DNA from: Bacteroidota bacterium
GTDB lineage: Bacteria > Bacteroidota > Bacteroidia > Bacteroidales > CAIWKO01
DNA: 64,000 nucleotides
Reading direction: 5' to 3'
Assembly: GCA_037133915.1 (NCBI GenBank)
Contig: JBAXND010000016.1
Location: 22,825 to 86,824 of the forward strand
The position numbers and the translations under genes are program-made. Position 1 is the first letter of the stretch. Each line of letters begins with the position of its first letter. Below the pieces are notes generated by a model. It searched no databases. It was not told where the DNA came from and saw nothing but the letters and a program-made list of their open reading frames with translations. Of this stretch, positions 11,172-19,875 are shown piece by piece.

Positions 11172-11221
11172 TTGCTTTCGGAAATTTATTAGTTGTATAT
11201 TTGCATCGTTGTTTAAACAAC
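11172..11221 (+). promoter_or_regulatory. Promoter and palindromic operator of the MarR efflux operon
   Basis: TTG (11172-11174), 21-bp spacer and TATATTTG (11196-11203) form a good Bacteroidota promoter. A perfect 14-bp palindrome, GTTGTTTAAACAAC (11208-11221), covers the predicted transcription start and lies 18 bp upstream of the MarR ATG. Its place suggests a MarR binding site for autorepression. The promoter is read from sequence; the operator role is inferred. Confidence 0.65.
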
Positions 11222-11239
11222 CATTAAATCATTAGCAAT

Positions 11240-11674
11240 ATGTCTCAGATTTTTGAACACGAATTGTTTGATATTTTAACCGGCAAAATATCTACGGCGA
11301 TTAATCGTGCGATGCTCAGGGCATTTGCTCAGGAGAACATTGATATTACCACTGAACAGTGGTCGGTGATGGCTTGTTTATGGAATAAAGACAAGGTCAC
11401 TCAGCAGTCGTTGTGCATGCTGACTGAAAAAGACAAACCCAGTATTACCAGACTTATAGACAAGCTTGAGAAACGAAATTATGTAGTAAGAGTGTCGGAT
11501 CCGACTGACAGACGCATCAATCTGATACATCTCACTGCAACCGGTGCCGCCTTGCAGCAGAAAGCAACTGAGATTGTGCAAAGGGTCGCTGAAACTACAT
11601 TATATAATATCACTGAAAAGGAGTTGAATTCCTCACGTGAGGTTTTAAAAAAAGTAATGAAGAACCTTAAATAA
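11240..11674 (+). CDS. MarR family transcriptional regulator
   Basis: DNA-binding regulator of 144 residues with the MarR winged-helix core (about 30-110). It contains TQQSLCMLTEKDKPSITRLIDKLEKRNYVVR (recognition helix, given here only as its ends TQQSL and NYVVR) and the wing motif DPTDRRINLIHLT. It is the first gene of an efflux operon and sits directly behind a palindromic operator, so it probably represses the operon until a ligand binds. The ligand is unknown. Confidence 0.9.
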   Translation: MSQIFEHELFDILTGKISTAINRAMLRAFAQENIDITTEQWSVMACLWNKDKVTQQSLCMLTEKDKPSITRLIDKLEKRNYVVRVSDPTDRRINLIHLTATGAALQQKATEIVQRVAETTLYNITEKELNSSREVLKKVMKNLK

Positions 11675-11734
11675 TTTTTTTACAAATACGGTTGCATAGA
11701 CAACTATTGTTGAGTCAATTTAAATCTTTTGAAA

Positions 11735-13207
11735 ATGAAAAGAACTGTTTTTATTGCAATTACAATGCTGTGGGTAATTCCATTGCATGCACAAAAAGTA
11801 CTACAGTTGGAAGACTGCCGTCAGATGGCATTATCGCACAATATCAGTCTGCAAATGGCATCAGAAAATGTTAAGGCGGCCCATCAGCTGACACAGGCCG
11901 CATTTACCCAGTTCCTGCCCAATTTCTCAGCAATGGGAAGTTATTCATGGAACGAGAAAAATATTTCGCTTCTGGCTGAAGATGCCCTGTTGCCGGTCGG
12001 TACAAAAATGTCTGATGGCTCTTTCGGATTCACACCCGCCCAGGTTTCCAACGGATGGACACTTGTGAATGGTCAGCCCGTACCACTGGATGCCAGCGGA
12101 AAACCTTTTGATCCACATGCAAATCCTGACAAGATTTTGTGGAAGAATTACGCGATTCTGCCAAAAGAATCTATGGAATTTGATACAAAGAACATTTTTA
12201 TCGGAGGAATAAGTATGGTGCAGCCTGTTTATCTGGGCGGGAAGATTCGGGAATTGTACCGCATATCTAAATACAGTGAACAACTGGCTGTTGCCAAACA
12301 GGAAAATCAAACTGCAGAGTTGCTTGTGGAAGTAGATGAAGCATACTGGCGTGTTGTATCACTTAAGAGCAAAGTTGACCTGGCCCGTGAATATCGCGAC
12401 CTTCTGATGAAAGTGGATACCAATGTTTCCATCATGATAGCCGAAGGCACCGCAACAAAGGCTGATGCATTGCGCGTAAAGGTTAAGCTCAGCGAAACTG
12501 ACATTTCACTTACAAAAGCAGAAAACGGACTGGTATTATCGAGGATGGCGCTGAATCAGCTTTGTGGAATGCCGGCAGATGATAATACCCCTCTTGCAGA
12601 CCAGGAACTGGATATTCCGATAAAAATAGCGGAATTACCGGCCATTGATAAAGCCATCTCAAACCGACCGGAGATTCACATGCTGACGCAGGCGGAAAAT
12701 ATCGCGAAATCAGGTGAGCGGCTGATGGTATCGCGATTTCTTCCGAATATAGCGCTGACAGGAAATTATCTTGTTTCAAATCCCAATATGTATAACGGTT
12801 ATGAGAAGAAATTTGCAGGGATGTTTAATGTTGGCGTAGTTGCCAATGTTCCGATTTTTCATTTTGGAGACAAGCTTCATACGCTGAAAGCAGCTAAGAT
12901 TGAGCATTCTATTGCCAGTCTGAAACTGCAGGATGCCAAAGAAAAAATTGAATTACAAATAAGCCAGAGTTCATTCAGAGTCAATGAAAGTATCAAGCAA
13001 CAGCTCGAAACCGAACATAATATAAGCCTGGCTGAAGAGAACCTGCGTACTGCAAATGAAGGGTTTGAAGCGGGTGTAATTACATCAACGGATTTATTGG
13101 GTGCGCAGGCGGCCTGGTTATCGGCAAAATCTGAAAATATTGATGCGAAAATTGATTCAAAACTCTGTACACTTTATCTTCAGAAGGCTCTGGGCAATTT
13201 AAAATAG
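11735..13207 (+). CDS. TolC family outer-membrane efflux channel
   Basis: Outer-membrane channel component of 490 residues. The ATG at 11735 gives a clean signal peptide ending LHAQ; an in-frame TTG two codons earlier is less likely. It carries two outer-membrane-efflux repeats rich in coiled-coil helix (about 30-250 and 290-485). It would form the exit duct for the HlyD adaptor and ABC-2 permeases that follow. Confidence 0.88.
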   Translation: MKRTVFIAITMLWVIPLHAQKVLQLEDCRQMALSHNISLQMASENVKAAHQLTQAAFTQFLPNFSAMGSYSWNEKNISLLAEDALLPVGTKMSDGSFGFTPAQVSNGWTLVNGQPVPLDASGKPFDPHANPDKILWKNYAILPKESMEFDTKNIFIGGISMVQPVYLGGKIRELYRISKYSEQLAVAKQENQTAELLVEVDEAYWRVVSLKSKVDLAREYRDLLMKVDTNVSIMIAEGTATKADALRVKVKLSETDISLTKAENGLVLSRMALNQLCGMPADDNTPLADQELDIPIKIAELPAIDKAISNRPEIHMLTQAENIAKSGERLMVSRFLPNIALTGNYLVSNPNMYNGYEKKFAGMFNVGVVANVPIFHFGDKLHTLKAAKIEHSIASLKLQDAKEKIELQISQSSFRVNESIKQQLETEHNISLAEENLRTANEGFEAGVITSTDLLGAQAAWLSAKSENIDAKIDSKLCTLYLQKALGNLK

Positions 13208-13257
13208 ACATGACAATATCAATAAGAATTCACGTAAAATCAAATAATTTATAAGCA

Positions 13258-14259
13258 ATGAAAGAAGTAGCAGAAAAGAACCATAATCTCCGGTTGGCGC
13301 TGATAGGTTCAATTGTAGTAGTTGTAGTGTTGTTCATCATCGGTATTTATGTTTACAAACCGGAACCTCAGGTAATACAGGGTGAAGCCGAAGCCAATGA
13401 GATTCGCATCTCCGGTAAGGTTCCGGGGAGGATTAAACAATTTTTGGCCGAAGAGGGCGGACAGGTGAAAGCAGGGGATACGCTTGCAATCATTGACAGT
13501 CCTGAGTTGTCGGCTAAATTATTTCAGGCAACTGCTGCTGAGTCGGCGGCTATGGCACAAGACCGCAAAGCAAATAAAGGTGCACGTAAGGAACTGATCA
13601 CAGGTGCTTATGAAATGTGGCAAAAGGCTGAGATAGGCGTTGACATTGCTAAAAAATCATACGACCGCGTCCAGCACCTGTTTGATAAGGGTGTGGTTTC
13701 GGCCCAGAAACGCGATGAAGCAGAAGCTCAGTACAAGGCAGCCGTAAACACATCCAACGCTGCGCGGTCGCAATACGACATGGCCATCAACGGGGCGGAA
13801 TCTGAAGATAAGGATGCAGCTCTTGCAATGGTTGACCGCGCCAAAGGAGCAGTTCAGGAAGTTGAGGCATACATGAACGAGACCGTATTAATTGCACCCT
13901 CTGATGGCGAAATCTCCGAAGTATTTCCAAAATGCGGAGAACTGGTTGGCACCGGAGCACCTATCATGAACCTTGTTAATTTGAATGACATCTGGTTTAC
14001 GTTCAGTGTCCGTGAAGATATGCTTGGTGATATGAAAATGGGCAGCAGCTTTACGGTAAAAATCCCTGCGCTGAATAATCAGACGGCAGAAGTAAAGGTA
14101 TTCTTCATCAAAGCGCTTGCTTCCTATGCTACCTGGAAAACTACAAAAGCGACCGGACAGTTCGATGCTAAAACATTTGAAGTTCGCGCCAGACCTTCAT
14201 CTCCAATCAAAGACCTGAAGCCGGGGATGTCGGCAATCATCGAAAAAGTTAATCAGTAA
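13258..14259 (+). CDS. HlyD/EmrA-type periplasmic adaptor
   Basis: Membrane-fusion protein of 333 residues. One N-terminal transmembrane helix (about 15-37) anchors it in the inner membrane. Then come a split biotinyl-lipoyl domain (SGKVPGRIKQFLAEEGGQV and later LIAPSDGEISEVF), an intervening alpha-helical hairpin and a beta-barrel domain. It joins the inner-membrane transporter to the TolC channel. Third gene of the MarR operon, 50 bp after tolC. Confidence 0.88.
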   Translation: MKEVAEKNHNLRLALIGSIVVVVVLFIIGIYVYKPEPQVIQGEAEANEIRISGKVPGRIKQFLAEEGGQVKAGDTLAIIDSPELSAKLFQATAAESAAMAQDRKANKGARKELITGAYEMWQKAEIGVDIAKKSYDRVQHLFDKGVVSAQKRDEAEAQYKAAVNTSNAARSQYDMAINGAESEDKDAALAMVDRAKGAVQEVEAYMNETVLIAPSDGEISEVFPKCGELVGTGAPIMNLVNLNDIWFTFSVREDMLGDMKMGSSFTVKIPALNNQTAEVKVFFIKALASYATWKTTKATGQFDAKTFEVRARPSSPIKDLKPGMSAIIEKVNQ

Positions 14260-14294
14260 TCACTTCAGAATTCACAAAACTAAAATCGACCAAA

Positions 14295-15473
14295 ATGCTT
14301 TCTTTAAAAAATAGTAGTTTGATTGCCACGGTCGGACGTGAGTGGAAACGCATTACAGGAAGACCGATTTATCTGTTTTCTTCCGTTTTTGTGATGCTGT
14401 TCTGTTATGTATTTTTCCTCACATTTTTCAATCAGGGTTTGCCGAATTCGTTGCCTGCAGGTGTGGTAGACCTTGACAATTCTTACGTGACAAGAACATT
14501 TACACGTAATATAGATGCAACGGCGCAAACGGAAATTGTGCGTCATTATAGTTCATATACTGAAGCCCGTCAGGACATGCAGAGGGGGAATATCTACGGT
14601 TTCATTGTTTTTGGAAAAGATTTTGAGAAAAAACTGTTATCGAGTCGCCGCCCTGAGTTGACGTATTATGTAAATGATGCCTACTTAATTCCCGGCTCGT
14701 TGCTTCTTAAAGATTTCACGTACATGAGTGCTCTGGGTTCAGGCTATATTCAGCAACGGCTGCTGCAGGCACGAGGCATGAGCGATTACCAAATTATGAG
14801 CACTATTCAGCCCGTTGTCTTAGATTCGCATCTCATCGCCAATCCGTGGGCAAATTATGGCATCTACCTGATGAACGTTTTATTGCCGGGGGTTCTGCAA
14901 CTGATGGTGCTGATGCTGACCATTTTTTCAATAGGTGCCGAGCTTAAAGAACGTACAAGCCGCAACTGGCTGCGCACTGCGAATAATTCAATGATTACGG
15001 CGCTTTGTGGTAAACTGTTACCATATACATTCATTTTTACATTGCTTGGCATCGGGGGGAATTTCATTTTGTACAGCTATATGCATTTCCCGATGAACGG
15101 CAGTCTGGCGTGGATGTGTCTCGCAACCTTTTTATACGTTATTGCTCATCAGGCAATCGGTATCTTTTTCATTGGCGTATTCCCTGTAATGCGCGATGGG
15201 ATAAGCCTTGCGGCATTGTATGGTTTACTTGGTTTCACTTACGCCGGATTTACGTTCCCGATAGAGGGAATGCCATACACGGCCCGCATTTTTTCGAATA
15301 TTTTTCCGATAAGGCACTATTTCAATATTTATGTGAATCAAGCTTTGAACGGGTCTGATATCCGCTATTCACTTATTTATTTTGGAGCCTTACTCGCATT
15401 TTCAATATTGCCGGTATTTGTGTATTACCGGTTAAAGAAAGCTGCCATCAAATTGAATTATCCAGCTAAATAG
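14295..15473 (+). CDS. ABC-2 type permease (first of pair)
   Basis: Inner-membrane protein of 392 residues: one N-terminal transmembrane helix (about 27-47), a large extracytoplasmic loop (about 50-180), then about five to six helices to residue 380, with FPIEGMPYTARIFSNIFPIRHY near the end (quoted as FPIEGMPYTARIF). This is the ABC2_membrane_3 fold. It is followed after 7 bp by a second, divergent copy, so the transporter is likely a heterodimer. No ATP-binding cassette gene is in the operon. Confidence 0.85.
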   Translation: MLSLKNSSLIATVGREWKRITGRPIYLFSSVFVMLFCYVFFLTFFNQGLPNSLPAGVVDLDNSYVTRTFTRNIDATAQTEIVRHYSSYTEARQDMQRGNIYGFIVFGKDFEKKLLSSRRPELTYYVNDAYLIPGSLLLKDFTYMSALGSGYIQQRLLQARGMSDYQIMSTIQPVVLDSHLIANPWANYGIYLMNVLLPGVLQLMVLMLTIFSIGAELKERTSRNWLRTANNSMITALCGKLLPYTFIFTLLGIGGNFILYSYMHFPMNGSLAWMCLATFLYVIAHQAIGIFFIGVFPVMRDGISLAALYGLLGFTYAGFTFPIEGMPYTARIFSNIFPIRHYFNIYVNQALNGSDIRYSLIYFGALLAFSILPVFVYYRLKKAAIKLNYPAK

Positions 15474-15480
15474 TTTTTCA

Positions 15481-16764
15481 ATGAAAACAAATATGAAGCG
15501 TAGGTTGCTGAAGCGTACTACTGACGGTTTTTTTGAAACAATCAGGGTCATGATTGAAGAGTACCGTCATATTTTTCGTGATCCGGGTGTACTGATTATT
15601 TTTCTGGTCGCCTCGTTACTCTATCCGTTGATGTATTGTTCGATTTACAAAAATGAGACACTGCGCGATGTTCCTATTGCTGTGGTTGATGAATCAAATA
15701 CTTCGTCATCGCGTGAATTGCTGCGCAAAATTGATGCGACACCTGAACTTAAAATCAGTGCGAGGTGTCTTTCCATGCAGGAAGCCCGTAATGCGTTTGA
15801 CATGCGTAAGGTGCATGGTATTGTTTTTATTCCTGAAGATTACAGCGATAAAATTAACCACAATACGCAGGCAACGGTGTCGATGTATTCCGATATGAGC
15901 AGTTTTCTGTATTACCGTGCCATGCTGACCGCCTGCAATTACGCAGTGATGGAACAGGGCGACGATATACAAATCGAAAGGCTCAACAGTCAGGGAGTAA
16001 CAGGCGAGAGTGCCAACATTGCAGCAAGCCCGTTACCGGGCACATCCACCATATTATTCAATGAAGGCGCCGGTTTTGCAAGCTTCCTGATGCCTGCGAT
16101 TATGATACTCATTATTCATCAGACACTGTTTTTTGGCATCAACATGCTTGCAGGCACAACACGCGAAGAGAATCGGTTTCACCTGCTGATACCGCCCGGA
16201 GGGAAACGGAAGCTGCATCAGTTAATTCTGGGCAGAGCAGCCACATATTTCTCATTATATGTGGTATTGTCGGCGTATATTCTGGGTGTAATACCGCGCT
16301 TATTCGGGCTTCCTCACATTGGTGCTTTCACGGATATCATCTGGTTTATTATTCCTTTCCTGCTTGCCACAATTTTCTTCTCCATGACGGTTTCTATATT
16401 TATCCGTAACCGGGAGACCGGCATGGTTGTATTTCTGTTTGTTTCCTTGATATTACTTTTTCTGAGCGGATTCTCATGGCCGCGTTCCAACATCAGCGCA
16501 TTCTGGATTGCATTCAGTTGGTTGTTCCCCTCAACTCCGGGGATACAGGCCTATATCAAAGTGAATACGATGGGAGCTGACCTAAGCATGATAAGTAAAG
16601 AATATATTGGTTTGTGGATTCAGGCAGGTGTTTACTTTTTAACAACCATTTTTGTTTACCGATGGCAGATTGCGGGCAGTCATAAAAGGTCTGCAGGCAT
16701 TGCACTTCAAAAATTAAAGACAATGGTTGTAAGACATGAATCTGTAGAAAAAACAGAAAGTTAA
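15481..16764 (+). CDS. ABC-2 type permease (second of pair)
   Basis: Inner-membrane protein of 427 residues with the same plan as its neighbour: N-terminal helix (about 38-55), extracytoplasmic domain with VPIAVVDESNTSSSRELLR, and a C-terminal helix block containing FLSGFSWPRSNI. Last gene of the marR-tolC-hlyD-ABC2-ABC2 operon. The two permeases are paralogues by topology, with limited identity to each other. No partner ATPase is adjacent, so energy coupling must come from elsewhere or differ from standard ABC export. Confidence 0.85.
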   Translation: MKTNMKRRLLKRTTDGFFETIRVMIEEYRHIFRDPGVLIIFLVASLLYPLMYCSIYKNETLRDVPIAVVDESNTSSSRELLRKIDATPELKISARCLSMQEARNAFDMRKVHGIVFIPEDYSDKINHNTQATVSMYSDMSSFLYYRAMLTACNYAVMEQGDDIQIERLNSQGVTGESANIAASPLPGTSTILFNEGAGFASFLMPAIMILIIHQTLFFGINMLAGTTREENRFHLLIPPGGKRKLHQLILGRAATYFSLYVVLSAYILGVIPRLFGLPHIGAFTDIIWFIIPFLLATIFFSMTVSIFIRNRETGMVVFLFVSLILLFLSGFSWPRSNISAFWIAFSWLFPSTPGIQAYIKVNTMGADLSMISKEYIGLWIQAGVYFLTTIFVYRWQIAGSHKRSAGIALQKLKTMVVRHESVEKTES

Positions 16765-16798
16765 TCTTAGACGTAAGAAGTGTTGTGAAAAAACTGTA

Positions 16799-17755
16799 TT
16801 ATTTTATCCACGGAAGTGCCGTCAAATCGGCATTTCCGCCGGACAGGATGATGGCAATTTTCTTGCTCTTGAACGTTTCTTTGTTTTTAAGAACTGCAGC
16901 TAATCCAACGGCAGCGCTTATTTCGACAACTATTTTCATACGTTCCCAGATGAGTTTCATGGCTTCAATAATGTTATTTTCACTCACGGGAATAATGTCT
17001 TCCACATGATTCATTATGATGGGAAACGTAAGAGTACCGAGCGAGGTACGAAGTCCATCGGCAATAGTATCGGGGTTTACAGAAGGGACGAAGGTTTTAT
17101 TTTTGAATGAACGGTACGCATCATCAGCATTAGCAGGCTCTGCAGCAATTACTTTGGTGCCTGCTGAAAAATAAAATGCAGAAAGAGCTGTCCCACTAAG
17201 TAATCCGCCGCCACCAACCGGTGCAATAATATAATCCTGATGTGTTGAATCTTCTATTAGCTCAAGAGTGGCAGTTGCGGCTCCTGCGATTATAGTTAGG
17301 TTGTCATACGGATGAATTTCAGTTGCGCCCGTATTTTTTATCACCTCAATTAAGGTTGATTCGCGTGATGCGAGATTGGGTTCGCACAATGTTACAGTAC
17401 CTCCGTAGCCATTAACAGCGGCTATTTTAACTGGTGATGAGTCGGATGGCATAACAACGTGTGCTTTTATTCCCCTCAGCATAGCCGCACGGGCAAGTGC
17501 CTGCGCGTGATTCCCTGATGAGTGTGTTGCAACACCGTGTGCTAATTGTTCCTGAGAAAGAGAAAATACTGCGTTGCACGCGCCTCTTGATTTAAAAGCG
17601 CCGGCTTTCTGAAAATTTTCACATTTAAAAATCAGTGTAGCACCGGAAACCGAGTTCAGGTATTCCGATGAAAGCACGGGAGTGCGGTGAATCCATGGAC
17701 GAATGCGTGCCGCTGCTTCTCGAATATCTGCCTCGCCCGGAGCGTTGATTTTCAA
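16799..17755 (-). CDS. PLP-dependent threonine/serine dehydratase
   Basis: Fold-type II PLP enzyme of 318 residues that would deaminate threonine to 2-oxobutyrate or serine to pyruvate. The Schiff-base Lys55 lies in GAFKSRGACN, the phosphate-binding glycine loop is PVGGGGLLSG (about 178-187), and SSGNHAQALA is the substrate loop. It lacks the C-terminal ACT regulatory domain, so it resembles the short catabolic TdcB form or serine racemase. The start is TTG at 17755; no ATG is available nearby. The phosphatase gene ends 7 bp upstream, so the two are probably co-transcribed. Confidence 0.85.
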   Translation of the reverse strand: MKINAPGEADIREAAARIRPWIHRTPVLSSEYLNSVSGATLIFKCENFQKAGAFKSRGACNAVFSLSQEQLAHGVATHSSGNHAQALARAAMLRGIKAHVVMPSDSSPVKIAAVNGYGGTVTLCEPNLASRESTLIEVIKNTGATEIHPYDNLTIIAGAATATLELIEDSTHQDYIIAPVGGGGLLSGTALSAFYFSAGTKVIAAEPANADDAYRSFKNKTFVPSVNPDTIADGLRTSLGTLTFPIIMNHVEDIIPVSENNIIEAMKLIWERMKIVVEISAAVGLAAVLKNKETFKSKKIAIILSGGNADLTALPWIK

Positions 17756-17762
17756 AATAAGT

Positions 17763-18218
17763 TTACTTGAGTTTTTTTATCACCTGATCGCAGGCAAGGC
17801 TAATCATACTAAAAACTTCATTGAACTGAAAACGGCCGCCGTAATAGGGATTGGGCACGGGTTTATTTTTGCCCGGCGTCACTTCGTTCATCAGATAATC
17901 GACTTTTTTCATATCATCGTCGTTGCGGGCCATGTATTTTACATTGTTGTAATCCATGGATTCCATCACGAAAATTTTATCAAATTTATCGAAATCGGTT
18001 TTTGCAAAAAGTCGTGCGCGATGGGCACTAATATCTATTCCATTTTCTTTGGCCACCTGTATGGCATGCGGATTGGGCACTTCGCCAATATTGTGCGGTT
18101 CGAATCCGGCCGTGTCAACTTCTGCCGTAAGTTTGTTTTCTTTTAATTTGTGATCAAGAATGCCTTTTGCCAGCGGAGAGCGACAGACATCGTTAAAGCA
18201 AACCATCAGGATTTTCAT
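17763..18218 (-). CDS. Low-molecular-weight protein tyrosine phosphatase-like protein
   Basis: Cytoplasmic protein of 151 residues. The active-site P-loop is VCFNDVCRSP, with nucleophile Cys7 and Arg13 (CX5R). The general-acid Asp of the family's DPYYGG motif is Asn here (Asn123 in PVPNPYYGG, codon AAT read directly). This should lower or abolish normal catalysis, or alter its pH dependence. Otherwise complete. Upstream is dnaA on the same strand, downstream the dehydratase. Confidence 0.85.
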   Translation of the reverse strand: MKILMVCFNDVCRSPLAKGILDHKLKENKLTAEVDTAGFEPHNIGEVPNPHAIQVAKENGIDISAHRARLFAKTDFDKFDKIFVMESMDYNNVKYMARNDDDMKKVDYLMNEVTPGKNKPVPNPYYGGRFQFNEVFSMISLACDQVIKKLK

Positions 18219-18277
18219 GACAATGATTTATTTATGGTTGCACATTAAAATAGCTTCAAACAGGGCAATACAGTATA

Positions 18278-19714
18278 TCAGAGTCTGATTTTCTTCTCCA
18301 GTTCGTCAACGTAAACCTTGAATTGCTTGTCGGTTTCGATGAGATTATTTACTGTGCGGCAGGCGTGCAAAACAGTTGCGTGATCTTTGTTTCCGCAATG
18401 TAAACCGATAGCTGCGAGCGACGATTTAGTAAGCTTCTTCGCAAAGAACATTGAAAGTTGACGTGCCTGAACAATCTCACGTTTACGGGTTTTAGAGTTC
18501 AGCATATCAATATTGATATCGAAGTAATCGCAAACCACTTTCTGAATGTAATCGATGGAAATTTCGCGAGAGTTATTTTTTACGAACTTGTCAATAATTT
18601 GTTTTGCAAGGTCGAGTGTGATGGCTTTTTTGTTGAGCGATGATTGAGCAAGCAATGAAATCAGCGCGCCTTCGAGTTCACGAATGTTTGTTGTGATGCT
18701 GTAGGCAAGGTATTCGATTACTTCGCGCGGCATATCCATGCCGTCGTTGTATACTTTTTTCTCGAGAATGGCGATGCGTGTTTCGAGGTCGGGTACCTGT
18801 AAGTCGGCAGCAAGACCCCATTTGAAGCGTGAAAGCAGCCTCGGCTCAATTCCTTTGAGGTCGATTGGTGCTTTATCGGAAGTGATAACAATTTGTTTTC
18901 CTTTTTGGTGAAGCTGGTTGAAGATATGGAAGAACGCGTTCTGTGTGCCTTCCTTGCCACTCAGGAATTGTATATCATCCATAATCAGAACATCAATCAT
19001 CTGATAAAAATGCATGAAGTCGTTCTGATTGTTGTTTCTTACTGAATCGATGTATTGATTGATAAATTGTTCGCATTGTACGTACAGCACAATCTTTTCA
19101 GGGAATTCATTTTTTACCTGAATACCAATAGCGTGTGAAAGGTGGGTTTTGCCAAGTCCCACATTGCAATAGAGCAGGAGAGGGTTGAACGCAGTTTTTC
19201 CGGGGTTGCTGGCAACAGCAAATCCGGCTGAACGCGCCAAGCGGTTGCAATCACCTTCAATGAAATTCTCGAAGGAGTAATTTTCGTTGAGCTGTGAATT
19301 GATATTGATTTTCTTCAATCCCGGAATGATAAAGGGATTGGGAATATCTTTAGACGCTCCTTTATTTATGTCGATTGGCATTGCGACAGATGGGTTCTTG
19401 ATTGCTTTTTTATTTGAAGTAGGTGCCTTAACCGTAACCGGAGCTCCGTTCCCATATGGGTTTTCCATCACAATGCTGTATTCCAGCCGCCCGTCAGTGC
19501 CCAGTTCTTTTTTAATTGTTTTCTTGAGGAGATCAATAAAATGTTCTTCGAGCCATTCGTAAAAAAATTGGCTTGGAACCTGAATAGTGAGGATATTATC
19601 CTTCAACTTTACAGGTTTTATTGGTTCAAACCAGGTTTTAAAACTTTGGTACGTTATATTGTCTTTTATTATCTCCAGGCAATTATTCCAAACTTCAGTA
19701 TAACTTTTCTTCAT
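18278..19714 (-). CDS. dnaA: Chromosomal replication initiator protein DnaA
   Basis: Initiator ATPase of 478 residues that binds DnaA boxes and opens oriC. Domain I is about 1-85, a linker follows to about 140, then the AAA+ domain with Walker B VLIMDDIQFL (Asp246, Asp247), and C-terminal DNA-binding domain IV with NKDHATVLHACRTV. Walker A reads CNVGLGKT (183-190): the usual first two glycines of GGxGLGKT are Cys-Asn, while Gly188-Lys189-Thr190 are kept. One near-consensus DnaA box (TTACCCACA, 19813-19821) lies about 100 bp upstream, possibly autoregulatory. No origin-like cluster of boxes is seen. Confidence 0.95.
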   Translation of the reverse strand: MKKSYTEVWNNCLEIIKDNITYQSFKTWFEPIKPVKLKDNILTIQVPSQFFYEWLEEHFIDLLKKTIKKELGTDGRLEYSIVMENPYGNGAPVTVKAPTSNKKAIKNPSVAMPIDINKGASKDIPNPFIIPGLKKININSQLNENYSFENFIEGDCNRLARSAGFAVASNPGKTAFNPLLLYCNVGLGKTHLSHAIGIQVKNEFPEKIVLYVQCEQFINQYIDSVRNNNQNDFMHFYQMIDVLIMDDIQFLSGKEGTQNAFFHIFNQLHQKGKQIVITSDKAPIDLKGIEPRLLSRFKWGLAADLQVPDLETRIAILEKKVYNDGMDMPREVIEYLAYSITTNIRELEGALISLLAQSSLNKKAITLDLAKQIIDKFVKNNSREISIDYIQKVVCDYFDINIDMLNSKTRKREIVQARQLSMFFAKKLTKSSLAAIGLHCGNKDHATVLHACRTVNNLIETDKQFKVYVDELEKKIRL

Positions 19715-19812
19715 TCGTAGTTTTCCTTAAAAAAAGATTTCAACAATTTTCAAATTTCCGAACAGGTCTATAATCCTGTTATTTCAAACCACTTGCCAAT
19801 CAATGTTGGCAC

Positions 19813-19821
19813 TTACCCACA
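19813..19821 (+). promoter_or_regulatory. Near-consensus DnaA box upstream of dnaA
   Basis: TTACCCACA differs from TTATCCACA at one position. Single copy in the 161-bp AT-rich gap upstream of dnaA. Suggests DnaA autoregulation rather than an origin. Confidence 0.35.
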
Positions 19822-19875
19822 ATCCTGAATTTGATTCTACAAATATTTAAAAAATTTGGCAAATAAAAAATCTTT

